NCBI RefSeq assembly: GCF_003315205.1
Contig: NZ_QNRR01000005.1
Coordinates: 124,001 to 188,000 of the forward strand
Direction: 5' to 3'
DNA: 64,000 bases
From: Roseimicrobium gellanilyticum
Lineage (GTDB): Bacteria > Verrucomicrobiota > Verrucomicrobiia > Verrucomicrobiales > Verrucomicrobiaceae
Part shown: positions 26,264 through 37,421 of the stretch, piece by piece
How positions within the stretch are numbered: the first letter of the stretch is position 1
How the letters are laid out: every line of letters begins with the position of its first letter
The notes under the pieces: model-generated
Told to the model about the DNA's origin: nothing
Seen by the model: the letters and a program-made list of their open reading frames with translations, nothing else
Database searches by the model: none
Program-made: the position numbers and the translations under genes

Positions 26264-27484
26264 CTACGCCACCAATCCCACCTTGCCGAACTCACACTTG
26301 GGAAATACGGTGCTCGCCGCTGTAGAATCAAGCCCAAGCGAACCACGCAACACTTCTGCAAACACGCTGCGATAGTCATGCTGGATCTGCATGCCGCCGG
26401 GGCCGGCGGGCGAATCGTTTTCCACGACGCAGGGCCATTTGCCGAGGATGCGACCGCCTTGGATCTGATTGCTCAAAGTCATGAGAGCGAAGCCGCGACC
26501 GTGGTCGGTGCCGAGGGAGGCGTTCTCGTAAATACGGCGACCGAACTCGGTGGTGACCATCACCGTGAAGCTGCCGCGCTGATCCTTGAGATCCGCATCG
26601 AAGGCGGCGAGACCTTCGGCGAGAATGCGGGCCCGCTCGGCCTGGAAGCTGTCCGTGGTTCCTTGGAAGAAGTGGGTGTCCCAGCCTCCCACATCGATGC
26701 AGGCGACTTCGAGACCGACCCGAGCTTTGATCAAGCGCGCGATCTCCCGCATGCCATTGCCGAAGCCGTCCTTGGGATACTTGGCATCGTTGGCAGGCTT
26801 GTAGCCGCCTTCCTGAAGGGCGCTGACACGTTTGAAGAGGTCGAGTGTTTCGCGTCCCTGGGCTCCCAGCAGGGTGACATCCGCGCCGTACATCGCGGCG
26901 AGCACAGCCGCAGCGGCATCGGGTTTGCCGGAAGGTGTGCGGATGGCGATTTCTTCCAGCGACTGCATCACGCTGGCTACCGGCGCGCCGCGCAAGCTCT
27001 CTGGCAGAGTGGTGCCGAGAGCCACAGCGCTCAACGGGCCGAGCTTGGAATTCGCACGCGTGCGGAGGTAGCGCCCCAGCCAGCCTCCGCCTGCAGCGGA
27101 GGCAGCCATGGAATCACCGTGTTCCATCTGGTCCTGGCACTCAAAGTGGGAACCAGTGGTGTTGTCTGTGCCCACGGCCTGCACGATGGCGAGGCGGCCT
27201 TCGTTGAACTTCTCGTGCAGGGGCTGCAGCGCCGGATGGAAGCCGTAGCGATCATCCAGGCGCAGTGCGCGTCCCTTGTCGGAATCGCCAGTAGGTGCCT
27301 TGATGGCGATGGTAGGCCGCGCTTTGTAGTAGCTGTCGTCGGCGTACGGCACCACGAGATTCATCGTGTCCGCACCACCGCGAAGGAAGACGACGATGAG
27401 CGTGTGGCGACCAGCATCCTCCACCGGCGGAGCAGCAGCCACGGCAAGCTTGGAAAGCAGGGCGCGTCGGGTGAAGGAGGGCAT
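26264..27484 (-). CDS. DUF1501 domain-containing exported protein
   Basis: The product has 406 residues. The N-terminus has a twin-arginine-like leader (RRALLSKLAVAAAP). It is followed by the DUF1501 start (HTLIVVFLRGGADTMNLVVPYADD), where the GGADTMN segment resembles the metal site of sulfatase/alkaline-phosphatase relatives. C-terminal VMVTTEFGRRIYENASLGTDHGRGF carries the other conserved Glu, Asp and His. The family is abundant in Planctomycetota and Verrucomicrobiota and its reaction is unknown. It is encoded 23 bases downstream of the DUF1800 gene, its usual partner. Confidence 0.9.
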   Translation of the reverse strand: MPSFTRRALLSKLAVAAAPPVEDAGRHTLIVVFLRGGADTMNLVVPYADDSYYKARPTIAIKAPTGDSDKGRALRLDDRYGFHPALQPLHEKFNEGRLAIVQAVGTDNTTGSHFECQDQMEHGDSMAASAAGGGWLGRYLRTRANSKLGPLSAVALGTTLPESLRGAPVASVMQSLEEIAIRTPSGKPDAAAAVLAAMYGADVTLLGAQGRETLDLFKRVSALQEGGYKPANDAKYPKDGFGNGMREIARLIKARVGLEVACIDVGGWDTHFFQGTTDSFQAERARILAEGLAAFDADLKDQRGSFTVMVTTEFGRRIYENASLGTDHGRGFALMTLSNQIQGGRILGKWPCVVENDSPAGPGGMQIQHDYRSVFAEVLRGSLGLDSTAASTVFPKCEFGKVGLVA

Positions 27485-27507
27485 GATGGAAATGGATACA
27501 GGCTGGA

Positions 27508-29097
27508 TTAACAGCGTTGAAAAGCGGGAGACGCGAGGACGAGTGCGAGCAGGTCCGCATCATCTTCCACAGACTGCAAGGCAGTGAGTTCGGCCTCGGC
27601 AGGTTTGCGACCGATGCAGTGGGCGAAGAGCCGCGACGCCTTGTCTTTGGAGTCCTTGCGCAGGCCCAATGCCTTGCGCAGCGCGTTGCCCTCCGTCTTC
27701 ACGTCAGGCACAAAACTTCCGCCTAGTGCGAAGGCGAAGTTCCAGCGCCACAACAGCGTGCCGAGCCACGGCGTTTCCTCATCGGGATAGCCGTCCGGGG
27801 TGGGATGGCGGAAGAGCGGCTGACCCAGTGGATGGAGATAGCTCACCAGAGGAATGCGCGGTGGCTTGCCCTGGATAGCTTGAGTGGCGGCTGCGGCAGG
27901 ATTGTCGCGACGACCCACATAGCTGGTCTCCACATCGGCAGCGACGGCGCGCAGTGAAGAAACGATGAAACGGAAAGGTCGCTTCAAGAGCTGTCCGCGG
28001 GCATTTGCAAACTCCTCACTCTGGAACAGCACGCGCAGCGTGCTCTTGATATCGCCCGACGTTCGGGTGAACTCAGCAGTCACTTTGTCCACCGCGCTCT
28101 GTGGCGGTTCATGGCTGATGAAGCGTCGGCACAGCTTCTGGGAGATGTATTTCGCCGTGGAAGGATGGGCGCACACGATGTCCACCACGCGCTCCAGATC
28201 GGCTTCGCCGCCTTTGGCCGCGATGGTGTGACCGAGCACTTCCTTGGTGCCGTCGTCGTGCCATTCCTTCTTGAAGTGAGTCGTACCGCGCTGGGCCTTG
28301 AAGGGATTCAGCGCATCCGCCATGCGCATCTTCAGGTCCACAGTCCAACCGCTGAGGCAGCGCGCGGCTTCATAGATGTCCTTCTGCGTGTAGCCACCGT
28401 TCACGCCCATGGTGTGCAGCTCCATGAGCTCGCGGGCGTAGTTCTCATTCGGCACCGGGCTCTTCTTCGTGACCTTGTTATCGCGGCCATCGAGGTAGGT
28501 GAGCATCGCAGGCGACTTCGCGGAGGCGAGGATGAGATCGCGGAACTTGCCCATCGCATGCTTGCGGATCACATCGCGATCATCGGAAGGGCGCAGGTAG
28601 ATGCAGTCCGTCTTCTCCAGATCGATGTTGAGGTGGTCGCCCCAGAACTCGACCATGGCCTCGAAGAGCTGCCGCTTGGAATACACGGCGCGCAAGACAG
28701 CATGGCGCGTGAGTTCATCACGCAGCACATCCTTGCGGAACTCCCACGCATTTCCCGCATCCATGTAGAGGGACTCAAACCACTCGGCGCGCAGATCGGC
28801 GGCAGAGTCATCGATGCGCTCCGGGTGAAGTTGTTCCTCCAGCCAGGCGTCGCGGCCCATCTGCTTCACCTTGGCGAGGTCTCCGGGCCAGGGACCAAAG
28901 CCGGCGCGCGAGACCAGATGGAAGTCGGGATCGATGTCTGCACTCTGTGCCGGAGTCAGGTTCGGCGGGATGGATTGGCCCATCTGGTCGCCAAAGAATG
29001 CCGTAGATCGTTCGCAACCTGTGAGCGCTGCCGCAGTGCCGGCCAGGGCTGCCTTGAAGAGCGAGCGCCGTGAGGTGGAGATGCCGTCCGTGGACAT
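27508..29097 (-). CDS. DUF1800 domain-containing exported protein
   Basis: The product has 529 residues. A Tat-type leader (SRRSLFKAALAGTAAALTGC, about 9-28) ends in a Cys, so it could be a Tat-exported lipoprotein. The DUF1800 body contains HLVSRAGFGPWPGDL, the segment MVEFWGDHLNIDL, NENYARELMELHTMGVNGGYTQ and CRRFISHEPP, all typical of the family. Its function is unknown; it is nearly always paired with DUF1501, as here, and the pair is thought to act in the periplasm. It lies 28 bases downstream of a membrane-protein gene on the same strand. Confidence 0.9.
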   Translation of the reverse strand: MSTDGISTSRRSLFKAALAGTAAALTGCERSTAFFGDQMGQSIPPNLTPAQSADIDPDFHLVSRAGFGPWPGDLAKVKQMGRDAWLEEQLHPERIDDSAADLRAEWFESLYMDAGNAWEFRKDVLRDELTRHAVLRAVYSKRQLFEAMVEFWGDHLNIDLEKTDCIYLRPSDDRDVIRKHAMGKFRDLILASAKSPAMLTYLDGRDNKVTKKSPVPNENYARELMELHTMGVNGGYTQKDIYEAARCLSGWTVDLKMRMADALNPFKAQRGTTHFKKEWHDDGTKEVLGHTIAAKGGEADLERVVDIVCAHPSTAKYISQKLCRRFISHEPPQSAVDKVTAEFTRTSGDIKSTLRVLFQSEEFANARGQLLKRPFRFIVSSLRAVAADVETSYVGRRDNPAAAATQAIQGKPPRIPLVSYLHPLGQPLFRHPTPDGYPDEETPWLGTLLWRWNFAFALGGSFVPDVKTEGNALRKALGLRKDSKDKASRLFAHCIGRKPAEAELTALQSVEDDADLLALVLASPAFQRC

Positions 29098-29125
29098 GGC
29101 AGCGACAGCGAGGTGAACCCAAAAA

Positions 29126-29719
29126 TCAAGCGACGGCCTGAGGAAGGGGCGGCGCGTTTGCGGGAAGCGGTGGGGTCGTCACCGTACCAGTGGTCACCAA
29201 GGGTGATGGAACTGGAGCAGGAAAGGGTTGTGTTTCGGGTTGCGGGACGCGCATGAACCACATCCGCACGCGAATTCCGAGGCCGATGGTCAACAGCACG
29301 GCGAAGAGCACATACCAGCCGATGAAGGGAATGGCCAGCACCCCGGCAACCACCAGGCCTCCGCGCCAGAGGGCACGCCAGGCTTCGTCACCAGTACATC
29401 CCGGCCACAACCGGGAGCCGATGTGCAGTGCCAGGCCCGTGAGTCCTGCGAGACCCCAGATGGCTACGAGGCTGACGACGGCGATGCCGATGATACCGCC
29501 CACCTGGCCACGCTTGCCTCCTACCGTGAGGATGGTCAGGGCGATGGCGAAGACGGGGACGCCGATGAGGAAATTCACCAGCAAACCACGCGAGGCTGCC
29601 GCGCGGGATTTTTCTGTCATCACGGGCCACATGCCGCGGGAGAAGAGCCAGAACGCCGGCAGCCCGAAAAGGACCCCAAGCCCGATGAGGAGGTAGAAGA
29701 ATTGCTGGGAGAAAAGCAT
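29126..29719 (-). CDS. Membrane protein upstream of the DUF1800/DUF1501 pair
   Basis: The product has 197 residues with about five membrane helices (near 5-27, 48-66, 73-98 and 118-147). A Pro/Thr-rich cytoplasmic or periplasmic tail (about 158-197) carries PLPANAPPLPQAVA-like repeats. I see no enzyme motif. It lies 28 bases before the DUF1800 gene and could be the first gene of that transcript, or an independent gene. Confidence 0.6.
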   Translation of the reverse strand: MLFSQQFFYLLIGLGVLFGLPAFWLFSRGMWPVMTEKSRAAASRGLLVNFLIGVPVFAIALTILTVGGKRGQVGGIIGIAVVSLVAIWGLAGLTGLALHIGSRLWPGCTGDEAWRALWRGGLVVAGVLAIPFIGWYVLFAVLLTIGLGIRVRMWFMRVPQPETQPFPAPVPSPLVTTGTVTTPPLPANAPPLPQAVA

Positions 29720-29805
29720 GGCCGTGAGCGGTGGGTGATTGAGGGGTGTGACGCTGCAGGCGTGGGACGGTTACAGCCTCCGGGTTGTTTCATGGTGATC
29801 ATGAC

Positions 29806-29843
29806 CAACAAAAAACCAAGCACCGTTGCCGATGCTTGGTTTT
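29806..29843 (-). terminator. Intrinsic terminator of ilvD
   Basis: An 11-bp stem (29812-29822 with 29833-29843) has a 10-base loop, with an A run on the plus strand (29809-29815) giving a T run on the minus strand. It lies 26 bases past the ilvD stop. Confidence 0.88.
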
Positions 29844-29869
29844 CAGAAGTTCTCGAAGGAGAGGGCAGA

Positions 29870-31594
<1,725 letters not shown>

Positions 31595-31672
31595 GGGGAA
31601 TGGGTGGGTGAGCGGGCGGGTAAGATGGGGCGAATCGCTCGGCGTGCAAGCACTCGCGAGTCCGCAGGCGGG

Positions 31673-33598
31673 CTACCGTACGGGTTTCAGCGTCAGCCTG
31701 ACAAAGGCCACATGCACCTTGCTGTCATCTCCGCCTGGGATCTTGCGGACACCGAGGCAGATGGCCTGTCCCGATTTTACCTGTTTCTTGCCTTCCCAAG
31801 TGGCTTTGAATTCCACCGGATCGGGAGGACTGCCTGCCTCTACGGTGCCCGCAACCTTGGGAAAGTGTTTCAGAGTCTCATCCAAGGTGGGCAGGCGAGG
31901 AAAGGCGGCATCGTGGCTGAGCTTGTAGGTCAGGGTGACTGATGGTGGTGCTGAGAAGTCGAACGGGCCTGTGGGAGACGGTATCTCCGCGGTGATCGCC
32001 CAAGCGGTGCCGACCGGGATCATCCCCATCGCTCCCGGCCAGAAGCGTCCGGGTATCTCCTCCACAGGATCTCCTTCGGCGCAATACTCCATGAGGTACA
32101 CCATGCGTACGGTCGCTGCCTTCCCCGGCAAGGTCTTCACGACGGCATGCCCTGCCAGGGTGGCGGTACCTTCCTTGACCCGGAATAGCAATTTTTCGAG
32201 GCGGGATTGGTCTTCTGTGGGTGACCCCATTGTATTCCACGAATCGAATTCCTTGGCCAGCACCTCGAAGACCATGGCCTCCCCTTCGAGCTGAGCTGCC
32301 GCCTCCGGTGCGATGTCTTTGGTACCTGCCGGCGTCTCATCCAGCCTGGCGAACAAGAGCATCGTCTCACCCGGTGCCAGTCCTTCTCCGTCCTTCAGGC
32401 ATTCAGGCGTGCGGATGATGGCGATGAGGGAGACACCATCCGCTGGAACAGTGGTGGTGGTCCTCACCGACTGCTCGTAGAACTGGGGACGCCAGATGGT
32501 CATCTCAGGGGAGTTCTTCGCGCACTGCCATGTCTGCTGCCGAGGCGGGCACGGAGATTGCATGAGGTCCAGCACGAGGGTACGAATAGCCTTCCGCTGG
32601 ATGCGAAGCTGAGTTCCGACACCCGTGTCGCACTCCCAAGAGGTGGGAAATACGATGGTGTCAGCGGGCCTGCTGTGCCGCCTGATCGATTCGAGATCGG
32701 AATCGTAGACGGGGCTGGTGGCCTGAAGACCTGCGACCACGCGCAAGGTGGCTTTGCCAGCGCGTTGTCGTTGCAGGAGGTCCTTCAACAACGAGTGATC
32801 GGACAAAATGTCACGACTCTCGAGCAGCGTTTGCGCATCTTCTGAACTCACGCCGAGGCCCAGCAGCATCACATTCGCGAGGGACTCCGTGGCAGGTTGG
32901 TTGCTGGAAGCTGGGGCACTCTGGGGGTGTGCTTCCGCCAGGATCACATCGAGCACCGCCTCTCTTCGTGAACCCATCTCCACATGGTCCGCCGGACGCA
33001 TGAATCCCAACACTGACGAACCGGACGCCGGAGCCCAACCAATCACAGTCAGGCGTTCCTCATAAAGGTCCTGCTGCTTGAAGATGCCTGCGCCGGGTTC
33101 TTTTTTGGCAGGCCAGACGAGCGGCCACTCTAGTGTAGTTGGGTCTCGCGGAGAAAAGTGCATGGCCCAGGCTACCTCTGTCCCAGGCTCGTTCCTGATC
33201 GCGTAACTCTTCCGTGCGGCGACCTCCAGCGAGGAGCCAAGCAGCACGCTAAAGAAATCAGTGGGAGTTGAGGTGAAATTGTCCTCGTTCTCATCGCACA
33301 CCCATGGCCACTGGATGGTTTTGCCCGTCTCCATCTGAAGTCGCGAGTCTCCCTGCGTAGCGCCTGCGAGTGAGGACACCTCATGTGCTTCGCCCGCCGT
33401 GACCATTCGTTGCACTTCCGCCGCGAATGCAGCTCCCTGGCCGTGGGTCATTACCGCTTCGATGATGGCGGATTCGGGGGCGCGGATGATGCGCTGCCGT
33501 ACTTCCATGATGGGCTGCGCCTCAGCCTTACCGCACACAGGTGTGGCGGCACTCAAGCAGGCTGCGAGCAGGATGATGACTGTGCAGTTCTGCATCAT
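31673..33598 (-). CDS. Large secreted protein with three related modules
   Basis: The product has 641 residues. A signal peptide (about 1-23) precedes a mature region that seems to hold three related modules of roughly 170-210 residues. Each starts with an amphipathic helix leading into a (R..)G(K/E/T)A strand: RMVTAGEAHEV, RQRAGKATLRV and RVKEGTATLAG. Each ends with a strand pair such as ERLTVIGWAPASGSS, VPADGVSLIAIIRTPE and VKSGQAICLGVRKIPG. The helix-GKA-strand pattern recalls secretin-type modules, but there is no pore domain. I do not recognise the family. It is transcribed alone, 79 bases upstream of ilvD on the same strand. Confidence 0.6.
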   Translation of the reverse strand: MMQNCTVIILLAACLSAATPVCGKAEAQPIMEVRQRIIRAPESAIIEAVMTHGQGAAFAAEVQRMVTAGEAHEVSSLAGATQGDSRLQMETGKTIQWPWVCDENEDNFTSTPTDFFSVLLGSSLEVAARKSYAIRNEPGTEVAWAMHFSPRDPTTLEWPLVWPAKKEPGAGIFKQQDLYEERLTVIGWAPASGSSVLGFMRPADHVEMGSRREAVLDVILAEAHPQSAPASSNQPATESLANVMLLGLGVSSEDAQTLLESRDILSDHSLLKDLLQRQRAGKATLRVVAGLQATSPVYDSDLESIRRHSRPADTIVFPTSWECDTGVGTQLRIQRKAIRTLVLDLMQSPCPPRQQTWQCAKNSPEMTIWRPQFYEQSVRTTTTVPADGVSLIAIIRTPECLKDGEGLAPGETMLLFARLDETPAGTKDIAPEAAAQLEGEAMVFEVLAKEFDSWNTMGSPTEDQSRLEKLLFRVKEGTATLAGHAVVKTLPGKAATVRMVYLMEYCAEGDPVEEIPGRFWPGAMGMIPVGTAWAITAEIPSPTGPFDFSAPPSVTLTYKLSHDAAFPRLPTLDETLKHFPKVAGTVEAGSPPDPVEFKATWEGKKQVKSGQAICLGVRKIPGGDDSKVHVAFVRLTLKPVR

Positions 33599-33733
33599 GG
33601 GATGACATCCAGGATTCTCGATTGCGAAGAGTCAACACAGGGACGGCTCTTCGCGCCAGACTATTCGAGCACCCACCGAATCCATTCTGGAGAGGAATGC
33701 TCCCGATACCTGGCGTCTGCTGAGCAATAGAAA

Positions 33734-33762
33734 GCCGGGAAGGCCAGCATGGCCCTCCCGGC
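33734..33762 (-). terminator. Terminator-like hairpin after the carbonic anhydrase gene
   Basis: A 12-bp stem with one mismatch (33734-33745 with 33751-33762) has a 5-base loop. The T run on the minus strand is short (complement of 33731-33733). It lies 24 bases past the stop codon. Confidence 0.65.
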
Positions 33763-33785
33763 GAAACGCTCGAAGCTAAATCTGC

Positions 33786-34481
33786 TTACTTGGCGCCTTC
33801 GCTGAGGAACTCCACCTTGCCCGTGTCGAGGTCGTAGTGCGCGCCCACGACGGTGAGCTTGCCAGCCGCGGCCTTTTCTTTCAGGAAGGGCTCGGACTCG
33901 CGGAGGGTTTTGGCCACGTGCAGGGCGTTGGCCTTGGCGGTCGTTTCGGCATCGGCGGAGGACGTGGTGGCCACGGCGGGCTCGATGGCCTTGACCAGCG
34001 ACTGGATGTGGCCCGGTGCTTTGCCATTGGTGGCGATGGTATCACGAGCGGCCTTCACGGCGCCGCAGCGCTCATGGGCCAGCACCACGATGAGCGGGCT
34101 GCCGAGGTGTTCCACGGCGTATTCGATGCTGCCTATCGTTTCATCATTGAGCACATTGCCCGCGACACGGATCACGAAGAGGTCACCGAGACCCTGATCA
34201 AACACGAGCTCGGGAGAAGTACGGGAATCCGCGCATCCGAGGACGATGGCGAAGGGATGCTGGCCCTTGGCGAGCTCTGCGCGGGAGGTGCGGTCTTGGT
34301 GCGGGTGATTGAGCTTGTCCGCCACGAAGCGCACATTCCCTTCTTTAAGAAGATTGAGTGCTTCGGCACCGGTAACCGTGGGAGCGGCTTCCGAGGGTGC
34401 CGGGTCCTTGGCCTGAAGGTAGGCTGCAAGAGAAACGGAGAGGGCGACCATGGTGGTCAGAAGACAAACTTTCGTTTTCAT
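33786..34481 (-). CDS. Periplasmic beta-class carbonic anhydrase
   Basis: The product has 231 residues and interconverts CO2 and bicarbonate. A signal peptide (about 1-24) implies export, which is less common for beta-class enzymes. The zinc site is complete: Cys83 with Asp85 and Arg87 (CADSR), His136 and Cys139 (AHERCGAV). The start at 34481 gives the signal peptide; a longer frame to 34601 has no such character. It is monocistronic, divergent from the sialidase-like gene. A role in inorganic-carbon or pH handling at the cell envelope is inferred. Confidence 0.92.
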   Translation of the reverse strand: MKTKVCLLTTMVALSVSLAAYLQAKDPAPSEAAPTVTGAEALNLLKEGNVRFVADKLNHPHQDRTSRAELAKGQHPFAIVLGCADSRTSPELVFDQGLGDLFVIRVAGNVLNDETIGSIEYAVEHLGSPLIVVLAHERCGAVKAARDTIATNGKAPGHIQSLVKAIEPAVATTSSADAETTAKANALHVAKTLRESEPFLKEKAAAGKLTVVGAHYDLDTGKVEFLSEGAK

Positions 34482-34698
34482 GGAGATGATTTTGACGGGG
34501 ATGGCATCGGCAAAGATGCCGCATCCGTGGGATGTGCCTGATGATAAGGGCGTGACCGGAAGCGCCGGGGATCTCGCAGGGACGGAGAAAATCGCCAGCA
34601 CTAAAGAGTGAATTTTTCTCTAGAAAGACACGGACTGGATTCAGGCAAAATCAGTGGAGGTTGAGCAAAACGGAGAAGCCTCAACGTAAGGTCTTTTC

Positions 34699-35946
34699 AT
34701 GAAGCGCTTCCTCTTCTCCGCCTCACTTCTGGCTGTGGTCTGTTCTGTTTCCGGCGTCGCCGTAGCCCAGCAGACACCGTTGCAAAAGAAGGACACCACA
34801 CTGGCGCCGCCGAAGAACCTGAAGACGAAGCTCCCGCCGGGCTACACGATCCCGATTGTGGATATCAGTGGGGAGAAGGAGCGGCAGGTGGTGGTGGACA
34901 AGGAGCCGGGACAATATCTCGGACACCCGACGACTTTGTTGCTGGAGGACAACAAAACCATGCTCATCGTGTATCCGAAGGGGCATGGACGTGGCGCGAT
35001 TGTGTACAAGCGCAGCACGGATGGAGGTCTGACTTGGAGCGAGCGTCTTCCCACACCGAAGAATTGGGAGACGTCGCTGGAAGTGCCTACGCTGCACCGC
35101 GTGGTGGATGCGGCGGGGAAGAAGCGCATCATCATGTTCAGCGGGCTGTATCCCATCCGCATGGCGGTGACGGAGGATGACGGGGTGAACTGGAGCGAGC
35201 TCAAGCCGATTGGAGACTTCGGTGGAGTCGTGACCATGGCGACGGTGATCGGGTTGAAGACGCCCGGGTACTACCTTGCCTTCTTCCATGATGACGGCCG
35301 TTTCATTCGCGGTGGCATGGAGGGTAAGTTTACCGTCAAAGGTCCGCACAGTGACCACACCTCGTCCGCAGCCAAGCCCTGGCGCTTCTGGGTGTACACG
35401 ACTCTCTCCAAAGATGGCGGCCTGACGTGGAGCGTGCCGGCACCGATTGCCATGCTGCCGGATGCAAACCTCTGCGAGCCAGGAGTGCTGCGCTCACCGG
35501 ATGGAAAGCAGATTGCGGTCCTGCTGCGCGAGAACAGTCGCAAGTACAACTCCTTCGTGATTTTCTCCGATGACGAGGGCCTGACGTGGACGGAGCCCAA
35601 AGAACTGCCTGCCGCTCTCACGGGAGACCGCCATGTGGCTAAGTATGCGCCGGATGGCCGCCTCTTCATCAGCTTCCGTGATACCACGCATGTGAGCCCC
35701 ACCAAGGGAGACTGGGTCGGTTGGGTGGGTACCTATGATGACATCGTGAAAGGCACCGAAGGGCAATACCGCATCCGTTTCATGGACAATACCAAGGGCG
35801 CAGACTGCACCTATCCCGGCGTGGAACTGCTACCGGACGGCACTTTCGTCACCACCACCTACGGCCACTGGGCGGAAGGCGAAATGCCGTGGATCGTGAG
35901 CGTGCGCTTCAAGCTGGAGGAGCTGGATAAGAAGGTGGTGAAGTGA
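34699..35946 (+). CDS. Secreted sialidase-like protein with Asp-box repeats
   Basis: The product has 415 residues. A signal peptide (about 1-23) precedes a six-bladed propeller. Three Asp-box motifs are visible: RSTDGGLTWSE, SKDGGLTWSVP and SDDEGLTWTEP. Other conserved spots are SGLYPIRMAVTEDDGVNWSE and LLRENSRKYNSF with Arg. The fold fits exo-alpha-sialidase and related glycoside hydrolases, but the full catalytic set (three Arg, Asp, Glu and Tyr) cannot be confirmed by eye. It probably acts on a glycan outside the cell. About 290 bases without features follow before the acyltransferase gene. Confidence 0.82.
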   Translation: MKRFLFSASLLAVVCSVSGVAVAQQTPLQKKDTTLAPPKNLKTKLPPGYTIPIVDISGEKERQVVVDKEPGQYLGHPTTLLLEDNKTMLIVYPKGHGRGAIVYKRSTDGGLTWSERLPTPKNWETSLEVPTLHRVVDAAGKKRIIMFSGLYPIRMAVTEDDGVNWSELKPIGDFGGVVTMATVIGLKTPGYYLAFFHDDGRFIRGGMEGKFTVKGPHSDHTSSAAKPWRFWVYTTLSKDGGLTWSVPAPIAMLPDANLCEPGVLRSPDGKQIAVLLRENSRKYNSFVIFSDDEGLTWTEPKELPAALTGDRHVAKYAPDGRLFISFRDTTHVSPTKGDWVGWVGTYDDIVKGTEGQYRIRFMDNTKGADCTYPGVELLPDGTFVTTTYGHWAEGEMPWIVSVRFKLEELDKKVVK

Positions 35947-36235
35947 AGGTTTAATGAGGGAAGGGAGCCACTCGTTGGATGGCAGCCCTCACTCCACAGA
36001 CGGTATTGGCGGAGGGGGGCTTTGCCTGGGTTGTCATTCTTACCACGGCTCTACATACATGCCCATAGAACGACATTGCCCTGTTCTGCCGCAAAAAATC
36101 AGTTGGAAGTAACTGCCAACTTGGTGCTAACGATGTGGTCCTTCCAACAGCCCGGGCAGCTTTCTCACGCATGCTTGACGTAACTCCAGCTCGTCATCCC
36201 GTCACCGCTCCGACTCAGAAGTTCGACAAGCCAGA

Positions 36236-37297
36236 ATGAAACAATATTGGAAATCTCTTGATGGTCTGAGGGCAATTGCGGTGGGCATAGTCATGCTGGC
36301 CCACGTAATAGGCTGGCCTCACTTCACCGGAGGCATAGGAGTAGACATTTTCTTTGTGCTGAGCGGTTTCCTGATCACAGGGATTCTTTCTGGAGAATTT
36401 CAGCGATATGGTTCCATCAGCCGAAAGAATTTCTACATTCGAAGACTTCTTCGGTTGAGTCCCTGCTTGGTGGCCTGCGTGCTCCTCTTCGTTATCCTCT
36501 CCCTTGTCTCGTTGGGTTCGGTAAGAATGGATATTTTTATCATCTCCCTTACATATACAAGCAATTTTGCGCGGGCATTGTTTGGATACGACCTGCAACA
36601 CATGGGGCATTGCTGGTCCCTGGCCATTGAAGAGCAATATTACCTCGTATGGCCGCTGGCGATAGTTGCTCTGGAACGTCATCTGGAAACAAACTTGAAC
36701 AAGTTTCTGGTTTTGCTGAGCTTTGCCCTTGCTCTCGCCCTCTACAGAGCGGCCATGGTGGGTACTTTTGGCGCAGAAAGAATATACTTCGGGCTTGATA
36801 CCCACATGGATGGCTTGGTCCTGGGCTCTTCCCTGTCCTATTTGGTGCAGTTTCTATCCAGCATAGAGGACCGGAAAGCGCTGGATGTTTTCTTTAAACG
36901 GGTAAGTAGAATCGCCCTCCCCATTAGTATCCTGATAACTCTTGGGCTGATGTTTCTCTCATGGTATAGCCCCTGGATGGGCCGCCTTGGATTTACGCTG
37001 GCGGCAATGGCAGCTTGTGTAGTGGTTCTGGACCTGGTGGCCTCTCCCTTTTCGTTGTTCCGAAATCTTCTGGAGAATCGGGTGCTTACCTACTGTGGGA
37101 AAATATCATATGGTCTGTACCTTTACCATTATCCCATTTATTACTTTGTGAACGATGCGTTCAGGCCTCTGGAATGGGTGTATCGTGTCCCCATCAAGGT
37201 TCTATCCACCTTTGCGATCGCCTCTCTTTCTTATCACCTCCTCGAAAAGCCCATTCTCTCTTTGAAAAAGCATTTTGAGCATGAGAAGAGGAATTGA
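36236..37297 (+). CDS. Acyltransferase 3 family membrane protein
   Basis: The product has 353 residues with about ten membrane helices. The family start is LDGLRAIAVGIVMLAHV, where the His of the last segment is the expected catalytic one. GGIGVDIFFVLSGFLITGIL follows, and the RLLRLSPCLVACVL and GHCWSLAIEEQYYLVWPL segments are also typical. Family members (OafA, NodX) O-acetylate or otherwise acylate surface sugars. Its codon use and GC content (near 50%) are clearly lower than in its neighbours, which suggests recent transfer. No neighbouring glycan genes are present. Confidence 0.85.
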   Translation: MKQYWKSLDGLRAIAVGIVMLAHVIGWPHFTGGIGVDIFFVLSGFLITGILSGEFQRYGSISRKNFYIRRLLRLSPCLVACVLLFVILSLVSLGSVRMDIFIISLTYTSNFARALFGYDLQHMGHCWSLAIEEQYYLVWPLAIVALERHLETNLNKFLVLLSFALALALYRAAMVGTFGAERIYFGLDTHMDGLVLGSSLSYLVQFLSSIEDRKALDVFFKRVSRIALPISILITLGLMFLSWYSPWMGRLGFTLAAMAACVVVLDLVASPFSLFRNLLENRVLTYCGKISYGLYLYHYPIYYFVNDAFRPLEWVYRVPIKVLSTFAIASLSYHLLEKPILSLKKHFEHEKRN

Positions 37298-37421
37298 GGT
37301 GGTATCGGACAGGGCGGTCGGGTATTCAGAAGTTGAGCGTCCTGGCGGACTTTCACGTGCTTTGCGATAACGCTCCGTCAAATCCGACGACCTCTACCTC
37401 CTGTAGTCGACCGGCTCGCCG

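Noticed and set aside
26060-27511. 483-codon open frame on the plus strand
   Set aside because: It is antisense to DUF1501 and its start lies inside an inverted repeat.
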